A stretch of DNA of 64,000 nucleotides from Novosphingobium sp. JCM 18896 (GCF_025938095.1 NZ_JAPCZF010000004.1:496001-560000), one strand, 5' to 3'; positions 1 to 11,867 are shown, counted from the first letter of the stretch. Made by a program: numbers and translations. The notes: a model not told the origin generated them from the letters alone.

Positions 1-174
1 GTCCGGCTCGGTTCGATGCCGCGTTACCGCGGCGAAACCACTTGCACTTCCGCCGATTCTGTCGCCAGTGAAGGTGCGGGAGGGGACATGGCCGAGTGGA
101 AAGCCGGCATGCGGGTGCTGTCTGAGGAAATGGTTTGCATCGGCCCCAGCGCGCTGCGGCGAGCCATCGCATGA
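1..174 (+). CDS. Possible C-terminal tail of an upstream gene (partial)
   Basis: A reading frame is open from the left edge and stops at a TGA that overlaps the ATG of the following TonB receptor as ATGA. That coupling is typical of FecR/TonB-receptor pairs, so the tail could belong to a regulator lying outside the window. The 57 visible codons do not resemble the FecR C-terminus that I know, and codon bias is only moderate. It may equally be non-coding leader. Low confidence. Confidence 0.25.
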   Translation, partial: VRLGSMPRYRGETTCTSADSVASEGAGGDMAEWKAGMRVLSEEMVCIGPSALRRAIA

Positions 175-2975
175 CCTGCTCGTCCGCGCGGTGCGCCGCC
201 CTGTTCGTCTCTGCGACGCTTGGCGTCGGGCATGCTGCTGTAGCATCTGCGCAGGACCGCGCCGTGCAGATCGAGATTCCGGGGCAACGCCTGGACGGCG
301 CGCTGCTCGAATTCTCTCGCCAGGCGAAACGGCAGCTCCTGTTCTCGCCCGACCTCGTCCGCGGGAGGGTTTCGCGCGCGGTCGCCGGTACCTACCCACC
401 GCTCCTGGCGCTTCGCCGCATGCTCGCGGGCTCGGGCTTGAATGTCAGGACGACGGCTTCCGGGGTCTTCGTGATCTTCGTCGACCGGACGAGCGCAATG
501 CCGCGCGCGGCGGCCGCTGCTCCGCGGCCCCGTCCCCCGGTGGCGATGACCGACCCGGCGACGATCGTCGTCACGGCGCGCCGCCGCGAGGAAATCCAGC
601 AGAACGTGCCGCAGACCGTCAACGCCGTGACCGCGCACGATCTGCGGCGTTTCAACGTTCAACGTTTCGAAGATCTCCAGTACCTGGTGGCGGGTCTCGA
701 TCTGTCCAGCGGTGCGCGTGGCTTCAGCAACACGGCCTCGATGCGGGGCGTTACCTTCGCCACCGAGAGCGCCGCCAGTCCGACGGTCGAGTTCTATCTC
801 AACGACGCGCCGGTCAGCTCGGGCTTCCTGTTCCAGTCGCTGTTCGACACCCGGCAGATCGAAGTGCTCCGCGGTCCGCAGGGCACTCTGCGGGGACGCG
901 CGGCACCGTCCGGCGCGATAACGCTGACGACGCGCGAGCCCGAAATCGATGCGTGGGGCGGCTACCTCGAGGCGACCGCCACGAACCTCGGCGGGGTGAA
1001 CGCCAACGCGGCGCTCAACATGCCGCTGATCGAGGGAGCGGCCGCGCTCCGTGTGGCGGGGCTGGTCGATCACAACGATTACGACGGGGTGCGGAGCGTG
1101 AGCAATCCCGCGAAGCCCTGGCAGCGGACCCATGCGGTACGGGCAACGCTGCGCGCCGAGCCGCTTCCCAACCTGTCGGCGACGGTGATGTACCAGCATC
1201 TCGACAAGGACATGGGGACCTTCCCCCACGTCGCCGGCACCGGTTCGCCCGGCGGCGTTTTCATGGCGCCCGGCTATGCCGAGCCGGTTCGCCTGGCCGC
1301 CGGGTTCAACGGACCGGTCCTGCGGGCGCAGGACCGCCGCGCGATCGCCGAAGTCCCGTTCCGCTCGACCGATCGCTATGATGTCCTCATCGGCCGGATC
1401 GATTGGCGTTTCGGGGGGCAACGGCTGATCTATGTCGGTAGCTATGCGAACAGCCGCAACCTGAGCCTGCGTCCGGGCGATGCCGGAAATCTGCTCCCCG
1501 GTTACGACTACGACGTGACCACGACCAGTCGTAATCGCTACTGGACCCACGAAGTCCGGCTCGAATCCGAAGAGCGCCTGGCCGGCATTTTCGACTATAC
1601 CGCGGGCTTGTTCCACTCGCGCACCAGGGGCGAAACCGCGAGCAATCGCGGCCCGAGTTTCGATCGCGGCGCCTTCGGTTCGCCGCTCGGCGCGCCGTCT
1701 CCGTTCGGGCCCGTGATCGCGCGGTACAGCTCGGCGAGCCAGCTCGACCGTTCGCGCAACACCTGGGAAACCTCGTTGTTCGGCAATCTCACCGTGCATT
1801 TCGGTGATCGGACGGAGCTGGCGATCGGCGGTCGCTACATCGCCGCCGGCAAGAACTCGACCACGCGGAATTCGCGTCTGCCCGGCGGGATCGAACTGGT
1901 GCCGGCGGCGTCTGACGGGTGCGCGCCTGGACAGACGCTGAGTGCCGCCTATCCCGGCTTTTGCGATGCCGCCATCGCCGCGGGTCTTTCCGGCGCGGCC
2001 GTCGTCGAACGCGGTGAGCGCGATCCCTTCGTCTACAATCTCCAGTTCACCCGGCACTTCGACGATCGTCTGATGGCCTACGTCTCCTATGGCACGTCGT
2101 GGCGCGATGGCCCGGTCAGCGTCGGCATCACCAATGGCGGGCGCGGCAGCGATGGCGGCACCGGCGATCCGGTCCTCCGGCGGCTGACGGAACTGCGCCC
2201 CGAGCGGTCCGCCTCGCTCGAGGCCGGATTGAAAGTGACACTGCCCGATCATCGCGGCCGCTTCAGTCTGGCGGTCTACCGTCAGACCTTCGAGGGGCTG
2301 ATCTTCCGCGGCACGCCGACCTACTACCTGTCCGACAACGGCGTCTCCCCGCCCTCGGTGGTGCGGTTCAACTTCACCACCAACGCCGATGCCATCGTCG
2401 AAGGTGTCGATCTCGATTTCGCCTTCCATCTTCTCCCACGCTGGGTGATCGCCGGGGGCCTCAGCTATGCCCGGGGCCGGATCGACAATGCTCCGATCCC
2501 CTGCAACGATGGCAATTTCGACGGCCGCACCGACGCGGTGGTGCCGTCCGCTGCCGATTTCGCTGCTGCGGGACTGCGGATCGCGCAGTGCCTGAGCAAT
2601 CGGACGATCTCGCAGACACCGCGGTGGAATCTTGGCTTGCAGAGCGAATACGGCTTTCCCGTTTCCCGCCGCGTCGACGCCTACCTGCGCGGGCAATTTT
2701 CGCTCTATCCCGAAAATCGCCAGGAGGACGGCAACGCCGCGATCGCGGGATATGGGATCGTCAACCTGTTCGCAGGGATCAAGGATCCCGACGATCGATG
2801 GTCGCTCGGCTTGTTCGCCAAGAACCTGCTCGGGGGCAACCGGCTGGTCGCGCGCGAGACGATCGAGGTGGTCTCGGACGGGAACGTCGGGCGCTATTTC
2901 GGACCCACCGGCTACTACAACGTGCGAAGCTCTCCGCGCAGGACCTACGGCCTGACTTTCACGATCACGCAATGA
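171..2975 (+). CDS. TonB-dependent receptor with N-terminal STN signalling domain
   Basis: This is an outer-membrane active transporter of about 934 residues. From the ATG at 171 it has a signal peptide ending near VASAQ (about residue 27), then a secretin/TonB short N-terminal (STN) domain (about 30-105) beginning VQIEIPGQRLDGAL, then a plug starting at TIVVTARRREE (about residue 137) and a long beta-barrel with aromatic-rich strands. STN domains contact FecR-type anti-sigma factors in the periplasm, so this is a transducing receptor; any sigma/FecR partner would lie left of the window. The ATG at 171 was preferred to an upstream in-frame ATG at 135 because the signal peptide begins there. 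The substrate cannot be read from sequence; siderophore or another large nutrient is the family norm. Confidence 0.9.
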   Translation: MTCSSARCAALFVSATLGVGHAAVASAQDRAVQIEIPGQRLDGALLEFSRQAKRQLLFSPDLVRGRVSRAVAGTYPPLLALRRMLAGSGLNVRTTASGVFVIFVDRTSAMPRAAAAAPRPRPPVAMTDPATIVVTARRREEIQQNVPQTVNAVTAHDLRRFNVQRFEDLQYLVAGLDLSSGARGFSNTASMRGVTFATESAASPTVEFYLNDAPVSSGFLFQSLFDTRQIEVLRGPQGTLRGRAAPSGAITLTTREPEIDAWGGYLEATATNLGGVNANAALNMPLIEGAAALRVAGLVDHNDYDGVRSVSNPAKPWQRTHAVRATLRAEPLPNLSATVMYQHLDKDMGTFPHVAGTGSPGGVFMAPGYAEPVRLAAGFNGPVLRAQDRRAIAEVPFRSTDRYDVLIGRIDWRFGGQRLIYVGSYANSRNLSLRPGDAGNLLPGYDYDVTTTSRNRYWTHEVRLESEERLAGIFDYTAGLFHSRTRGETASNRGPSFDRGAFGSPLGAPSPFGPVIARYSSASQLDRSRNTWETSLFGNLTVHFGDRTELAIGGRYIAAGKNSTTRNSRLPGGIELVPAASDGCAPGQTLSAAYPGFCDAAIAAGLSGAAVVERGERDPFVYNLQFTRHFDDRLMAYVSYGTSWRDGPVSVGITNGGRGSDGGTGDPVLRRLTELRPERSASLEAGLKVTLPDHRGRFSLAVYRQTFEGLIFRGTPTYYLSDNGVSPPSVVRFNFTTNADAIVEGVDLDFAFHLLPRWVIAGGLSYARGRIDNAPIPCNDGNFDGRTDAVVPSAADFAAAGLRIAQCLSNRTISQTPRWNLGLQSEYGFPVSRRVDAYLRGQFSLYPENRQEDGNAAIAGYGIVNLFAGIKDPDDRWSLGLFAKNLLGGNRLVARETIEVVSDGNVGRYFGPTGYYNVRSSPRRTYGLTFTITQ

Positions 2976-3040
2976 GCGATCCATGACGGTCGATTTGGAT
3001 GCAGCGCTACGGTGCTCTTCCCGGGGCTCACACCAGGGCG

Positions 3041-3058
3041 ATTAGACCAAAGTCTAAT
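3041..3058. promoter_or_regulatory. Dyad ATTAGAC-CAAA-GTCTAAT
   Basis: A perfect 7-bp inverted repeat with a 4-nt centre lies about 110 bp upstream of the response-regulator start. Its size and symmetry fit a dimeric transcription-factor operator; the regulator is unknown. A second palindrome, GGAACGCGTTCC (3155-3166), sits directly against the start codon. Confidence 0.4.
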
Positions 3059-3166
3059 ACTGGGGGCGATGGGTCTATTGCTTTGCCGGGCATGTCGCCG
3101 AATTGTTCGGGGGTTCGTTTGCTCGGGAGACGTCGCTCGCCTCTAAGCATGGGAGGAACGCGTTCC

Positions 3167-3541
3167 ATGGATGATGCCGGTGCCGAACGTCCGCGTCGTA
3201 CGATCCTTCTGCTCGAAGACGAGATGTTGCCGGCCCTCATCGTCGAGGGGATTCTTTCCGACGCGGGCTACGACGTGGTCGGCCCGGTTCCCAATGTCGA
3301 GGAAGCCCTGGCCTTGCTGCGCGGCGCGCGCGTGGATGCGGCCTTGCTCGACCTCAACATCCAGGGGACCTTTTCGTACGACGTGGGCGAACGCTGCGAA
3401 GAGCTCGGCATCCCATGGGGCGTGACCACCGGATACGAGGCGCAATCGCAGCAGCTGTCGGCTCGCGACATCCCGGTCCTGATGAAGCCCTTCACCGATG
3501 AGCAGTTGCTCGCGATGGTCGCCGACCTGCTCGATCGCTAG
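3167..3541 (+). CDS. Single-domain response regulator (FAT-GUY type, SdrG-like)
   Basis: A 124-residue receiver domain with no output domain. The acidic pair is in LLEDE, the phosphoacceptor Asp in ALLDLN, the switch Thr in TTGYE and the Lys in LMKPF. The PWGVTTGYE stretch matches the PFxFxTGY signature of FAT-GUY receivers, which in sphingomonads and Caulobacter take part in the general stress response phosphorelay. That role is inference here, because no EcfG-type promoter is visible upstream. The ATG at 3167 follows GGGAGG at suitable distance; a longer in-frame start at 2999 would add unrelated sequence. Its 3' end overlaps the convergent small gene. Confidence 0.8.
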   Translation: MDDAGAERPRRTILLLEDEMLPALIVEGILSDAGYDVVGPVPNVEEALALLRGARVDAALLDLNIQGTFSYDVGERCEELGIPWGVTTGYEAQSQQLSARDIPVLMKPFTDEQLLAMVADLLDR

Positions 3542-3803
3542 GCAGGGGCCTCAGCGCCCAGCGGGGAGAGATCGCGACCTCGTCGAAGATGTGCGCGCCC
3601 AGCGACGACAGAATGACCCCGGCACTCGCGCCGAGGAATGCGACGGCGGCGAGGCCCATCTCGGCCGGGGAGCCTTCGTGGGCAGGCGGCGTCTGCACCA
3701 TGGCGACGAGGCCTGCGGCGGCCAAGCCGGAGATCGCCATGAGCCCCAGGCCGAGGACCCGCAAAAGCAGATCCGTCGCCAGATTTTGCCGTACCTTGGG
3801 CAT
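3492..3803 (-). CDS. Small two-TM hypothetical membrane protein
   Basis: A 103-residue protein with a hydrophobic segment at about 15-36 (LGLGLMAISGLAAAGLVAM) and another at about 50-68 (GLAAVAFLGASAGVILSSLG), separated by a short polar loop. GGAG sits six bases before the ATG. The last 50 bp overlap the convergent response-regulator gene, and the Arg/Pro-rich C-terminus encoded there is unusual. It lies just downstream of kdpE on the same strand, 115 bp away, with no obvious functional tie. No family recognised. Confidence 0.55.
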   Translation of the reverse strand: MPKVRQNLATDLLLRVLGLGLMAISGLAAAGLVAMVQTPPAHEGSPAEMGLAAVAFLGASAGVILSSLGAHIFDEVAISPRWALRPLPSDRAGRRPSRATAHR

Positions 3804-3918
3804 GCCGCACTCCGTCGTTGCGGCGCTTCATCTAACGGTGCGGCAATATGGATTCGAGCCGCAGGCGCTGCCCCTGGCGTAGTAATTTCATAGCAATCGG
3901 ACGAACCGATCGCCGTGT

Positions 3919-4608
3919 TCAGAGATCGGCGATCAGGCGGTATCCGACACCCAGCTCGTTGATGATGAGCCGCGGGCTGGCCGGGTCGTCCTCGAGCTTT
4001 TGCCGCAGATTGCGGATGACGATGCGCAGATAGTCGACCCGGCGATCGGCCTCGTGCGGCCAGTTGGCTTCGAGGATCTTCTGATGCGTCACCACGCGGC
4101 CTGGATGCTGGGCAAGCTGCTGCAGCACCGAGAATTCCTTGCGGGTGAGGTGGACCTCTTCGTCCCCGCGGGTGATCGCGCGATTGGTGAGGTCGATCGT
4201 CACCTGGCCCGCGTTCACGATCGGCGCCGCGCCCTGGACGGCAAGCCGGTCGCGCAAGGCGGCGCGGAGCCGGGCCAGCACCTCGTCGCTGTCGAAGGGT
4301 TTGGTGACGTAGTCGGCCGCGCCGAGATCAAGCGCGGCGACCTTGTGATCGGTCGCTTCGCGTGCCGAGATGACGAGGATCGGTGCGGGCGTGCGCTGTC
4401 GCAGCAACTGGATAATCTCGAGGCCGTCGCGATCGGGCAGGCCAAGGTCGAGCAGCACGGCCTCGGGCTGGTGCCGGGCCGCGAGCTCCAGGGCTTCTGC
4501 GGCGGTCTTGGCTTCGATCACCTCGTAGCCGCCGCGTTCGAGGGTGCTGTGCAACAGCCGCCGAATATGGAGATCGTCGTCGACGAGTAGCACGCGGATC
4601 GCATTCAT
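3919..4608 (-). CDS. kdpE: KdpE, OmpR-family response regulator
   Basis: Response regulator of the KdpDE system, 229 residues. The receiver domain (about 1-120) shows VDDD, the phosphoacceptor Asp in LLDLGLPDRDG and the Lys in TKPFD. A winged-helix DNA-binding domain (about 130-229) ends IINELGVGYRLI. It activates kdp transcription when K+ is limiting or ionic strength rises. The ATG overlaps the kdpD stop as ATGA, indicating translational coupling, and it is the last gene of the operon. Confidence 0.95.
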   Translation of the reverse strand: MNAIRVLLVDDDLHIRRLLHSTLERGGYEVIEAKTAAEALELAARHQPEAVLLDLGLPDRDGLEIIQLLRQRTPAPILVISAREATDHKVAALDLGAADYVTKPFDSDEVLARLRAALRDRLAVQGAAPIVNAGQVTIDLTNRAITRGDEEVHLTRKEFSVLQQLAQHPGRVVTHQKILEANWPHEADRRVDYLRIVIRNLRQKLEDDPASPRLIINELGVGYRLIADL

Positions 4609-7283
4609 ATGTCGAGCTCCTGATCCGAGCCGCGCACGAGCAGGCGCTCGGGAAAACCGATCGTGAAGACCGCGCCGGTTCGGTCGGTACGGTTCGTGGC
4701 GCTGACCGTCATTCCCATCGCTTCGGCAAAGCCCTTGACGATGGCCAGTCCAAGGCCGGTTCCGCTGATCGAGCGGTCCGATCCCTCCAGCCTTCTGAAC
4801 GTCTCGAAGACTTCGTCCTCGCGGCCGGGCGGCACACCGACGCCTTCGTCGAGGACCGAGAGCAGCAGGTCGTCGTAGCGCCGTTCGGCGCGCACGGTGA
4901 TCGGCGAGCCCGGATTGCCATAGCGGCCGGCGTTGTCGAGCAGGTTGAGCAGGCAGTGATGGAACAGCTGCGGATCGACCCGCACCAAGGGAAGGTCGGG
5001 CGCGACTTCGAGTTGGATCGCGTGGCCTTCGAGCGAGCGGCGCGTATCGTGCACGGCGCTGGCGACGGCATCGGTGAGATCGACGGGTTCGATGTTGAGC
5101 TTGAGCGCGCCGGCTTCCACCCGCGTCATGTCGAGCAGGTTGGCGACGAAGCGGTTGAGCCGCATGGCCTCGCTTTCGATCGTCTCGAGCAAGGGATCCT
5201 CCCGCGTTCGGCGCAGTTCCGCCGCAGCCGCGAGCACCGAGGTCAGCGGCGTGCGCAGATCGTGGCTGACCGAGGAGAGCAGCGCGGCACGCAGACGATC
5301 GCGCTCGCGCACCGTGTCGACGTCGCGCATCTCGGTCTCGAGCCGCAGCCGTTCGAGCGCCAGCGCGGTCTGATCGATAAGGCTCGCGAGCAGGGCGAGC
5401 TGATCCGAACGCACCGGATCGCCGCCGTCGTCGCGGGCGAGGCCCAGCACGCCAAGGATGCGTTCACCGGCCTGGAGCGGCTGGAACCGCCAGTCGGAGG
5501 CGGTGAGCGTCGCCGTGCCACGACCGGCCGGCTGGCCCGTGTCGCTGACCCACTGCGCAGCCGCCAGTTCCATCGTTTCCAGGTCGAAGCCCGCTTCGCT
5601 GGCGGCCTGGATCGCGAAGCCGGTTTCGGATTGCTTGAGCAGGACCACCTTGACCGCCAGCAGTCGCGCGATCTCCACGCAGGCCGCGCGCGCGACCTCG
5701 TCCGCGTCATTGAGCGCGGTGATTTCGCGCAGGTATCCGGCCAGGGCCGCGTTGGTCCGCGCGCTCGTCGCGGCGAGATCGGCCTGCAGGCGCACGCGCG
5801 AGGTCAACTGGCTGGTGACCGCCGCCACGCCGAGCAGGACGATGATCGAGATCACGTTCTCGGGATTGTTGACGGTCAGCGTGCCGGTGGGGGGTAGGAA
5901 GAAGAAGTTGTAGGCGAGGCTCGACAGCAAGCCGGCGAAAAGGCCGGTGCGCAGGCCGAACAGGCTGGCCGCGGCCATCACCGGCAGCAGGAAGAGCAGG
6001 GCCACGTTGCCCAGGTCGAGAATGTGGAACAGCGAAGAGCCGGCGGCCGTCACGCCGGCGACCATCAGCGAGGTGTAGACGTAGCCCGACGGGGCGCCCC
6101 AGTCGCCCAGGCTGCGTTTGCGCTTGCGGCTGCGTGCCGGGACGTCGGCCGTGGCGGGCTTGAGCGGCAGGACGTGGACGGCCACGTCGGGCGTCTGCCG
6201 CACGAGCCGATCGACCACCGAACCGTGACGCAGCTCGAACAGGCGCGAGCGCGACGACTTGCCGACGATCAGCTGGGTGGCGCGGGCATCGGTCAGGAAG
6301 GTCTTGAGCCCTTCGGTCACGCTGGCCGCGGGCAGCGTGGCGACCTGGCCGCCGAGCTGGGTGGCCAAGGCCAGCACGGCCGCGACGCGCTTGTGATCCT
6401 CGGGGTCGAACTGGCGCGTGCGCGCGGTTTCGATGTGAACCGCCGTCCAGGGCGCGTGCAGCGCGTCGGCGATGCGCTTGGCGGCGCGGACCAAGCCGTC
6501 GGCGCCCGACAGTTCGCTGACCGCGACGACGATCCGCTCGCTACCCGCCCAGGTGCCACCCAGCGCATTGGCGCGCAGGTGCTCGAGCATCTGCGCGTCC
6601 ACCGCCTGCGCGGCGCGGCGCAGCGCCAGCTCGCGCAGCGCGGAAAGGTTGGACTTGGAGAAGAAATGCCCGAGCGCGCGCGTCGCCTCGTGGGGCAGGT
6701 AGACCTTGCCCTCCTTGAGCCGCTCGATCAGCTCGTCGGGTGGGATGTCCACCACTTCGATCTCTGCCTGTTCGAGCACGCTGTCGGGCACGGTCTCGCG
6801 CACGCGGATGCGGGTGAACGAGGCGACGATGTCGTTGAGGCTCTCGATATGCTGGACGTTGATCGTCGAGTAGACGTCGATCCCCGCTGCCAGCAGTTCC
6901 TCGACGTCCTGATAGCGCTTGGGGTGGCGGCTGCCGGGGGCATTGGTGTGCGCCAGCTCGTCGACCAGCGCCAGCTGGGGGCGGCGTTCGAGCAGGGCGT
7001 CGAGATCCATCTCGTCGAGCACGCGACCCTGATAGGGCTCGCTGCGGCGCGGCAGGATTTCGAGGTCGTGGGTCAGCGCCTGGGTCTCGGCGCGGCCGTG
7101 GGTTTCGACCACCCCCACCACGACATCGACGCCGGCCCGTCGCCGGGCGGCGCCTTCGGAGAGCATTTCATAGGTCTTGCCGACACCGGGGGCGGCACCG
7201 AGGAAGATCTTGAGCTTGCCCCTGCCTTCCTGCGCGGCGGCGCGCAGGAAGGCTTCGGGCGCAGGTCGGTCCCTGTCCGTCAA
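4605..7283 (-). CDS. kdpD: KdpD, osmosensitive K+ sensor histidine kinase
   Basis: Inner-membrane sensor kinase of about 892 residues. In order: KdpD domain with Walker A GAAPGVGKT (about 29-37) and LALVDELAHTNAPGSRH; a universal-stress-protein domain; four short membrane helices of the DUF4118 type (LFHILDLGNVALLFLLP and following); a GAF-like linker; HisKA with the phosphoacceptor in SSVSHDLRTPL (about residue 674); and an HATPase with N and G boxes (NLLDNAGRYG, GTGLGLAI). The start is a TTG at 7283 that overlaps the kdpC stop. No ATG exists before the Walker A motif and the frame upstream is only a shadow of kdpB/kdpC, so a TTG start is the best choice. Confidence 0.93.
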   Translation of the reverse strand: MTDRDRPAPEAFLRAAAQEGRGKLKIFLGAAPGVGKTYEMLSEGAARRRAGVDVVVGVVETHGRAETQALTHDLEILPRRSEPYQGRVLDEMDLDALLERRPQLALVDELAHTNAPGSRHPKRYQDVEELLAAGIDVYSTINVQHIESLNDIVASFTRIRVRETVPDSVLEQAEIEVVDIPPDELIERLKEGKVYLPHEATRALGHFFSKSNLSALRELALRRAAQAVDAQMLEHLRANALGGTWAGSERIVVAVSELSGADGLVRAAKRIADALHAPWTAVHIETARTRQFDPEDHKRVAAVLALATQLGGQVATLPAASVTEGLKTFLTDARATQLIVGKSSRSRLFELRHGSVVDRLVRQTPDVAVHVLPLKPATADVPARSRKRKRSLGDWGAPSGYVYTSLMVAGVTAAGSSLFHILDLGNVALLFLLPVMAAASLFGLRTGLFAGLLSSLAYNFFFLPPTGTLTVNNPENVISIIVLLGVAAVTSQLTSRVRLQADLAATSARTNAALAGYLREITALNDADEVARAACVEIARLLAVKVVLLKQSETGFAIQAASEAGFDLETMELAAAQWVSDTGQPAGRGTATLTASDWRFQPLQAGERILGVLGLARDDGGDPVRSDQLALLASLIDQTALALERLRLETEMRDVDTVRERDRLRAALLSSVSHDLRTPLTSVLAAAAELRRTREDPLLETIESEAMRLNRFVANLLDMTRVEAGALKLNIEPVDLTDAVASAVHDTRRSLEGHAIQLEVAPDLPLVRVDPQLFHHCLLNLLDNAGRYGNPGSPITVRAERRYDDLLLSVLDEGVGVPPGREDEVFETFRRLEGSDRSISGTGLGLAIVKGFAEAMGMTVSATNRTDRTGAVFTIGFPERLLVRGSDQELDI

Positions 7284-7882
7284 CGGGTTCCGCCCGAACC
7301 GTTCACGGCCAATTTGTCGAGTGCCTGGTTGAGCGCCAGGACGTTCACCCGGTCTTCGCCGAGCACGCCGGCGATCGGATGCTCGACATGGCGTTCGACC
7401 AGCGCGCGGACTGCGGCTTCGGGTATGGCGCGGATCCTGGCGACGCGCGAGACCTGCGCGAGCGCTGCGGCGGGTGACAGGTCGGGATCGAGGCCCGAGC
7501 CGCTCGTCGTTACGAGATCGGCCGGGATTCCGCCCGTGATGCCTTCGGCACGACGCTTTTCGACGTCGGTCTTCACGCGGTCGGTCAGCGCCTGCGCGGT
7601 CGGGCCGAGGTTGGAGCCGGCCGAGGCGAGGCCGTCGTAACCCTTGCCGGCGGCCGAAGGACGCGTCTGGAAATAGCGATCGGAGGTGAAGGCCTGGCCG
7701 ATTACGGTAGAACCGATCACCTTGCCGCTCGCGTCGCGCAGAAGACTGCCGTTGGCTTGCGACGGGAACAGGGTCTGGCCGATGCCGGTCATGGCCAGCG
7801 GATAGACGATTCCGAGAAGGATCGCGAACAGGATCGCCATGACGATCGCCGGTCGCAGCGAAGAGGTGAAGTCGTTGCCCAT
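7280..7882 (-). CDS. kdpC: KdpC, K+-transporting ATPase subunit C
   Basis: A 200-residue single-span subunit that stabilises the KdpFABC complex and raises ATP affinity. One N-terminal membrane helix (about 10-32, AIVMAILFAILLGIVYPLAM) is followed by the conserved GQTLFPSQANGSL, RPSAAGKGYDGLASAGSNLGPT and SGSGLDPDLSPAAA motifs. It begins 12 bp after kdpB and its TGA overlaps the kdpD TTG. Confidence 0.96.
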   Translation of the reverse strand: MGNDFTSSLRPAIVMAILFAILLGIVYPLAMTGIGQTLFPSQANGSLLRDASGKVIGSTVIGQAFTSDRYFQTRPSAAGKGYDGLASAGSNLGPTAQALTDRVKTDVEKRRAEGITGGIPADLVTTSGSGLDPDLSPAAALAQVSRVARIRAIPEAAVRALVERHVEHPIAGVLGEDRVNVLALNQALDKLAVNGSGGTR

Positions 7883-7894
7883 GGTAGTATCTCC

Positions 7895-9949
<2,055 letters not shown>

Positions 9950-9964
9950 GGTGTGGCGTCCCGC

Positions 9965-11668
9965 TTAGAAGAGTTGACCGCGGATCATCGCGAGATGATC
10001 GGCGATGGGGCCAAGCGCGAGGCTCGGCAGGAAGGTGAGGCCGCCCAGGATCAGGATGATCCCGACCAGCAGGCCGATCCACAGACCACCGGTCGTCGAG
10101 AACGAACCCGCGCTTTCCGGGGTGTGCTTCTTGGCGGCCAGGCCACCGGCGATGGCGAGCATCGGCACGATCACGAAGAAGCGGCCGACCCACATGCAGA
10201 CGCCGAGCAGGCCGTTGTACCAGGGCGTGCCCGCGGTCAGGCCGGCGAAGGCCGAACCGTTGTTGGCGACCGCGCTGGTGAAGGCATAGAGGATCTCGCT
10301 GAAGCCGTGCGGGCCCTTGTTGAGCGGACCGGCCAGGCCGGCCTCGAACACCGCCGACAGCGCCGTACCGCCCAGGATGAACAGCGGCAGCACCGCGATC
10401 GCCAGGACCGCGAGCTTGACCTCGCGCGCCTCGATCTTCTTGCCGACATATTCGGGCGTGCGGCCGACCATCAGCCCGGCGACGAAGACCGCGAGGATGG
10501 CGAACAGCAGGAAGCCGTAGATGCCCGCACCGACGCCGCCGACGACGATTTCGCCCAGTTGCATGTTGAGCAGCGGGATCATGCCGCCGAGCGCGGTAAA
10601 GCTGTCGTGCATGGCGTTGACCGCGCCGCAACTGGCTGCCGTGGTGACGACGGAAAAGAGGGCGGAGGCGGCGAGGCCGAAGCGGACTTCCTTGCCTTCC
10701 ATGTTGCCGCCGGCGACGCCGAGGCCATGGAGGATCGGGTTGCCCGCCGCCTCCGCCCAGTAGGTGACGGCCGTGCCCAGGAGGAACAAGCACAGCATGG
10801 CCGTCAGGATCGCCCAACCCTGCCGCGTGTCGCCCACGGCCTTGCCGAAGGTCCAGGTCAGGCCCATTCCGATCAGGAAGATCGAGACCATCTGGACCAG
10901 GTTGGTCAGCGCGGTCGGATTCTCGAACGGGTGGGCGGAGTTGGCGTTGAAGAAGCCGCCACCATTGGTGCCGAGCATCTTGATCGCTTCCTGCGAGGCG
11001 ACCGGGCCGAGGCCCAAGGTCTGCTTGACGCCTTCGAGCGTGGCGACGTCGACCGAGCCGGCAAACGTCTGCGGCACGCCGCTGGCAATCAGGAACAGGC
11101 CGTAGACCACGCAGATCGGCAGCAGCAGGTACAGCGTCACGCGCGTGACGTCGGCCCAGAAGTTGCCGATGCCAGTCGCCTGACGGCGGGCAAAGCCGCG
11201 GAACAGCGCGAAGGCGAGGGCGATGCCGGTGGCCGCCGAGAGGAAGTTATGGATCGTCAGCGCCAGCATCTGGCTGAGGTTCGACATCGCCGCCTCGCCC
11301 GAATACCACTGCCAGTTGGTGTTGGTGGTGAAGCTGATCGCGGTGTTGAACGCGCCGTCGGCACCGATCGCGGCATAGCCGAGCGGGTTGAGCGGCAGCA
11401 CGTCCTGCAGCCGCAGCACGGCATAGGTCAGCAACAGCAGCACGACGTTGAAGATCAGCATGTGCACGGCGTAGCGCTGCCAGGTCTGCTCGGCCTCGGG
11501 GTCGATCCCCGCCAGCTTGTAGAACCCGCGCTCGACCGGGCCGAGCACCGCGTGAAGCGGCGTCCGGCGGCCTTCGTACAGCGCGAAGAGCCAGAGCCCC
11601 ACCGGCTTGGTCAGCGCCAGCAGGATGCCGACGAAGGCGAATATCAGTATCCAGCCTTGGATGGTCAT
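9965..11668 (-). CDS. kdpA: KdpA, K+-transporting ATPase channel-like subunit
   Basis: A 567-residue polytopic protein that forms the K+-selective pathway of the complex. It contains the selectivity-loop type sequences [19 protein letters not shown] and NNGSAFAGL, and the family N-terminal pattern ending in [29 protein letters not shown] precedes the ATG. It follows kdpF by 16 bp. Confidence 0.97.
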   Translation of the reverse strand: MTIQGWILIFAFVGILLALTKPVGLWLFALYEGRRTPLHAVLGPVERGFYKLAGIDPEAEQTWQRYAVHMLIFNVVLLLLTYAVLRLQDVLPLNPLGYAAIGADGAFNTAISFTTNTNWQWYSGEAAMSNLSQMLALTIHNFLSAATGIALAFALFRGFARRQATGIGNFWADVTRVTLYLLLPICVVYGLFLIASGVPQTFAGSVDVATLEGVKQTLGLGPVASQEAIKMLGTNGGGFFNANSAHPFENPTALTNLVQMVSIFLIGMGLTWTFGKAVGDTRQGWAILTAMLCLFLLGTAVTYWAEAAGNPILHGLGVAGGNMEGKEVRFGLAASALFSVVTTAASCGAVNAMHDSFTALGGMIPLLNMQLGEIVVGGVGAGIYGFLLFAILAVFVAGLMVGRTPEYVGKKIEAREVKLAVLAIAVLPLFILGGTALSAVFEAGLAGPLNKGPHGFSEILYAFTSAVANNGSAFAGLTAGTPWYNGLLGVCMWVGRFFVIVPMLAIAGGLAAKKHTPESAGSFSTTGGLWIGLLVGIILILGGLTFLPSLALGPIADHLAMIRGQLF

Positions 11669-11684
11669 GATTGCGCTCCCCGTG

Positions 11685-11774
11685 TCAGAAGCGTTCGGGG
11701 CGGATGAGCACCGCCACGAGGTAGATGAGAAGCCCCAGGGCGGTGAGGGCGGCGAGCCAGAGGTCGATGGTCAT
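11685..11774 (-). CDS. kdpF: KdpF, small stabilising subunit
   Basis: A 29-residue peptide, essentially one membrane helix ([21 protein letters not shown]) ending in RPERF, which is the standard KdpF pattern. It stabilises the KdpABC complex. GAGG lies seven bases upstream of the ATG. Too short for most gene callers but its position right before kdpA makes it secure. Confidence 0.9.
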   Translation of the reverse strand: MTIDLWLAALTALGLLIYLVAVLIRPERF

Positions 11775-11783
11775 GGCTGCACC

Positions 11784-11867
11784 TCACGCCTTGTCCAGTA
11801 GGCGGACATAGGCCAGCGTCGCCGCCAGCAGCCCCCCGAGGATCGCGATCCAGATCAGGTCCTGCAT
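11784..11867 (-). CDS. 27-residue membrane peptide upstream of kdpF
   Basis: It encodes a single predicted membrane helix (DLIWIAILGGLLAATLAYVRL) with a short charged tail LLDKA. GGGAG is seven bases before the ATG, and the stop lies nine bases before the kdpF ATG, so the two are spaced like operon partners. Similar very short single-span peptides precede kdpF in other proteobacteria to my recollection, but I know no assigned function; a second KdpF-like accessory is the obvious guess. Confidence 0.65.
   Translation of the reverse strand: MQDLIWIAILGGLLAATLAYVRLLDKA

Noticed and set aside
24..2984. A long open frame on the minus strand opposite the first TonB receptor, and similar long frames opposite other genes
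   Set aside because: High GC content keeps antisense frames open. Their translations are Arg/Asp/Gly-rich without domains, while the opposite strand has clear family motifs.
3804..3918. A GGATTCGAGCC-like stretch resembling a tRNA T-arm near 3850
   Set aside because: The flanking bases do not form a T-stem and no acceptor or anticodon stem can be built around it.
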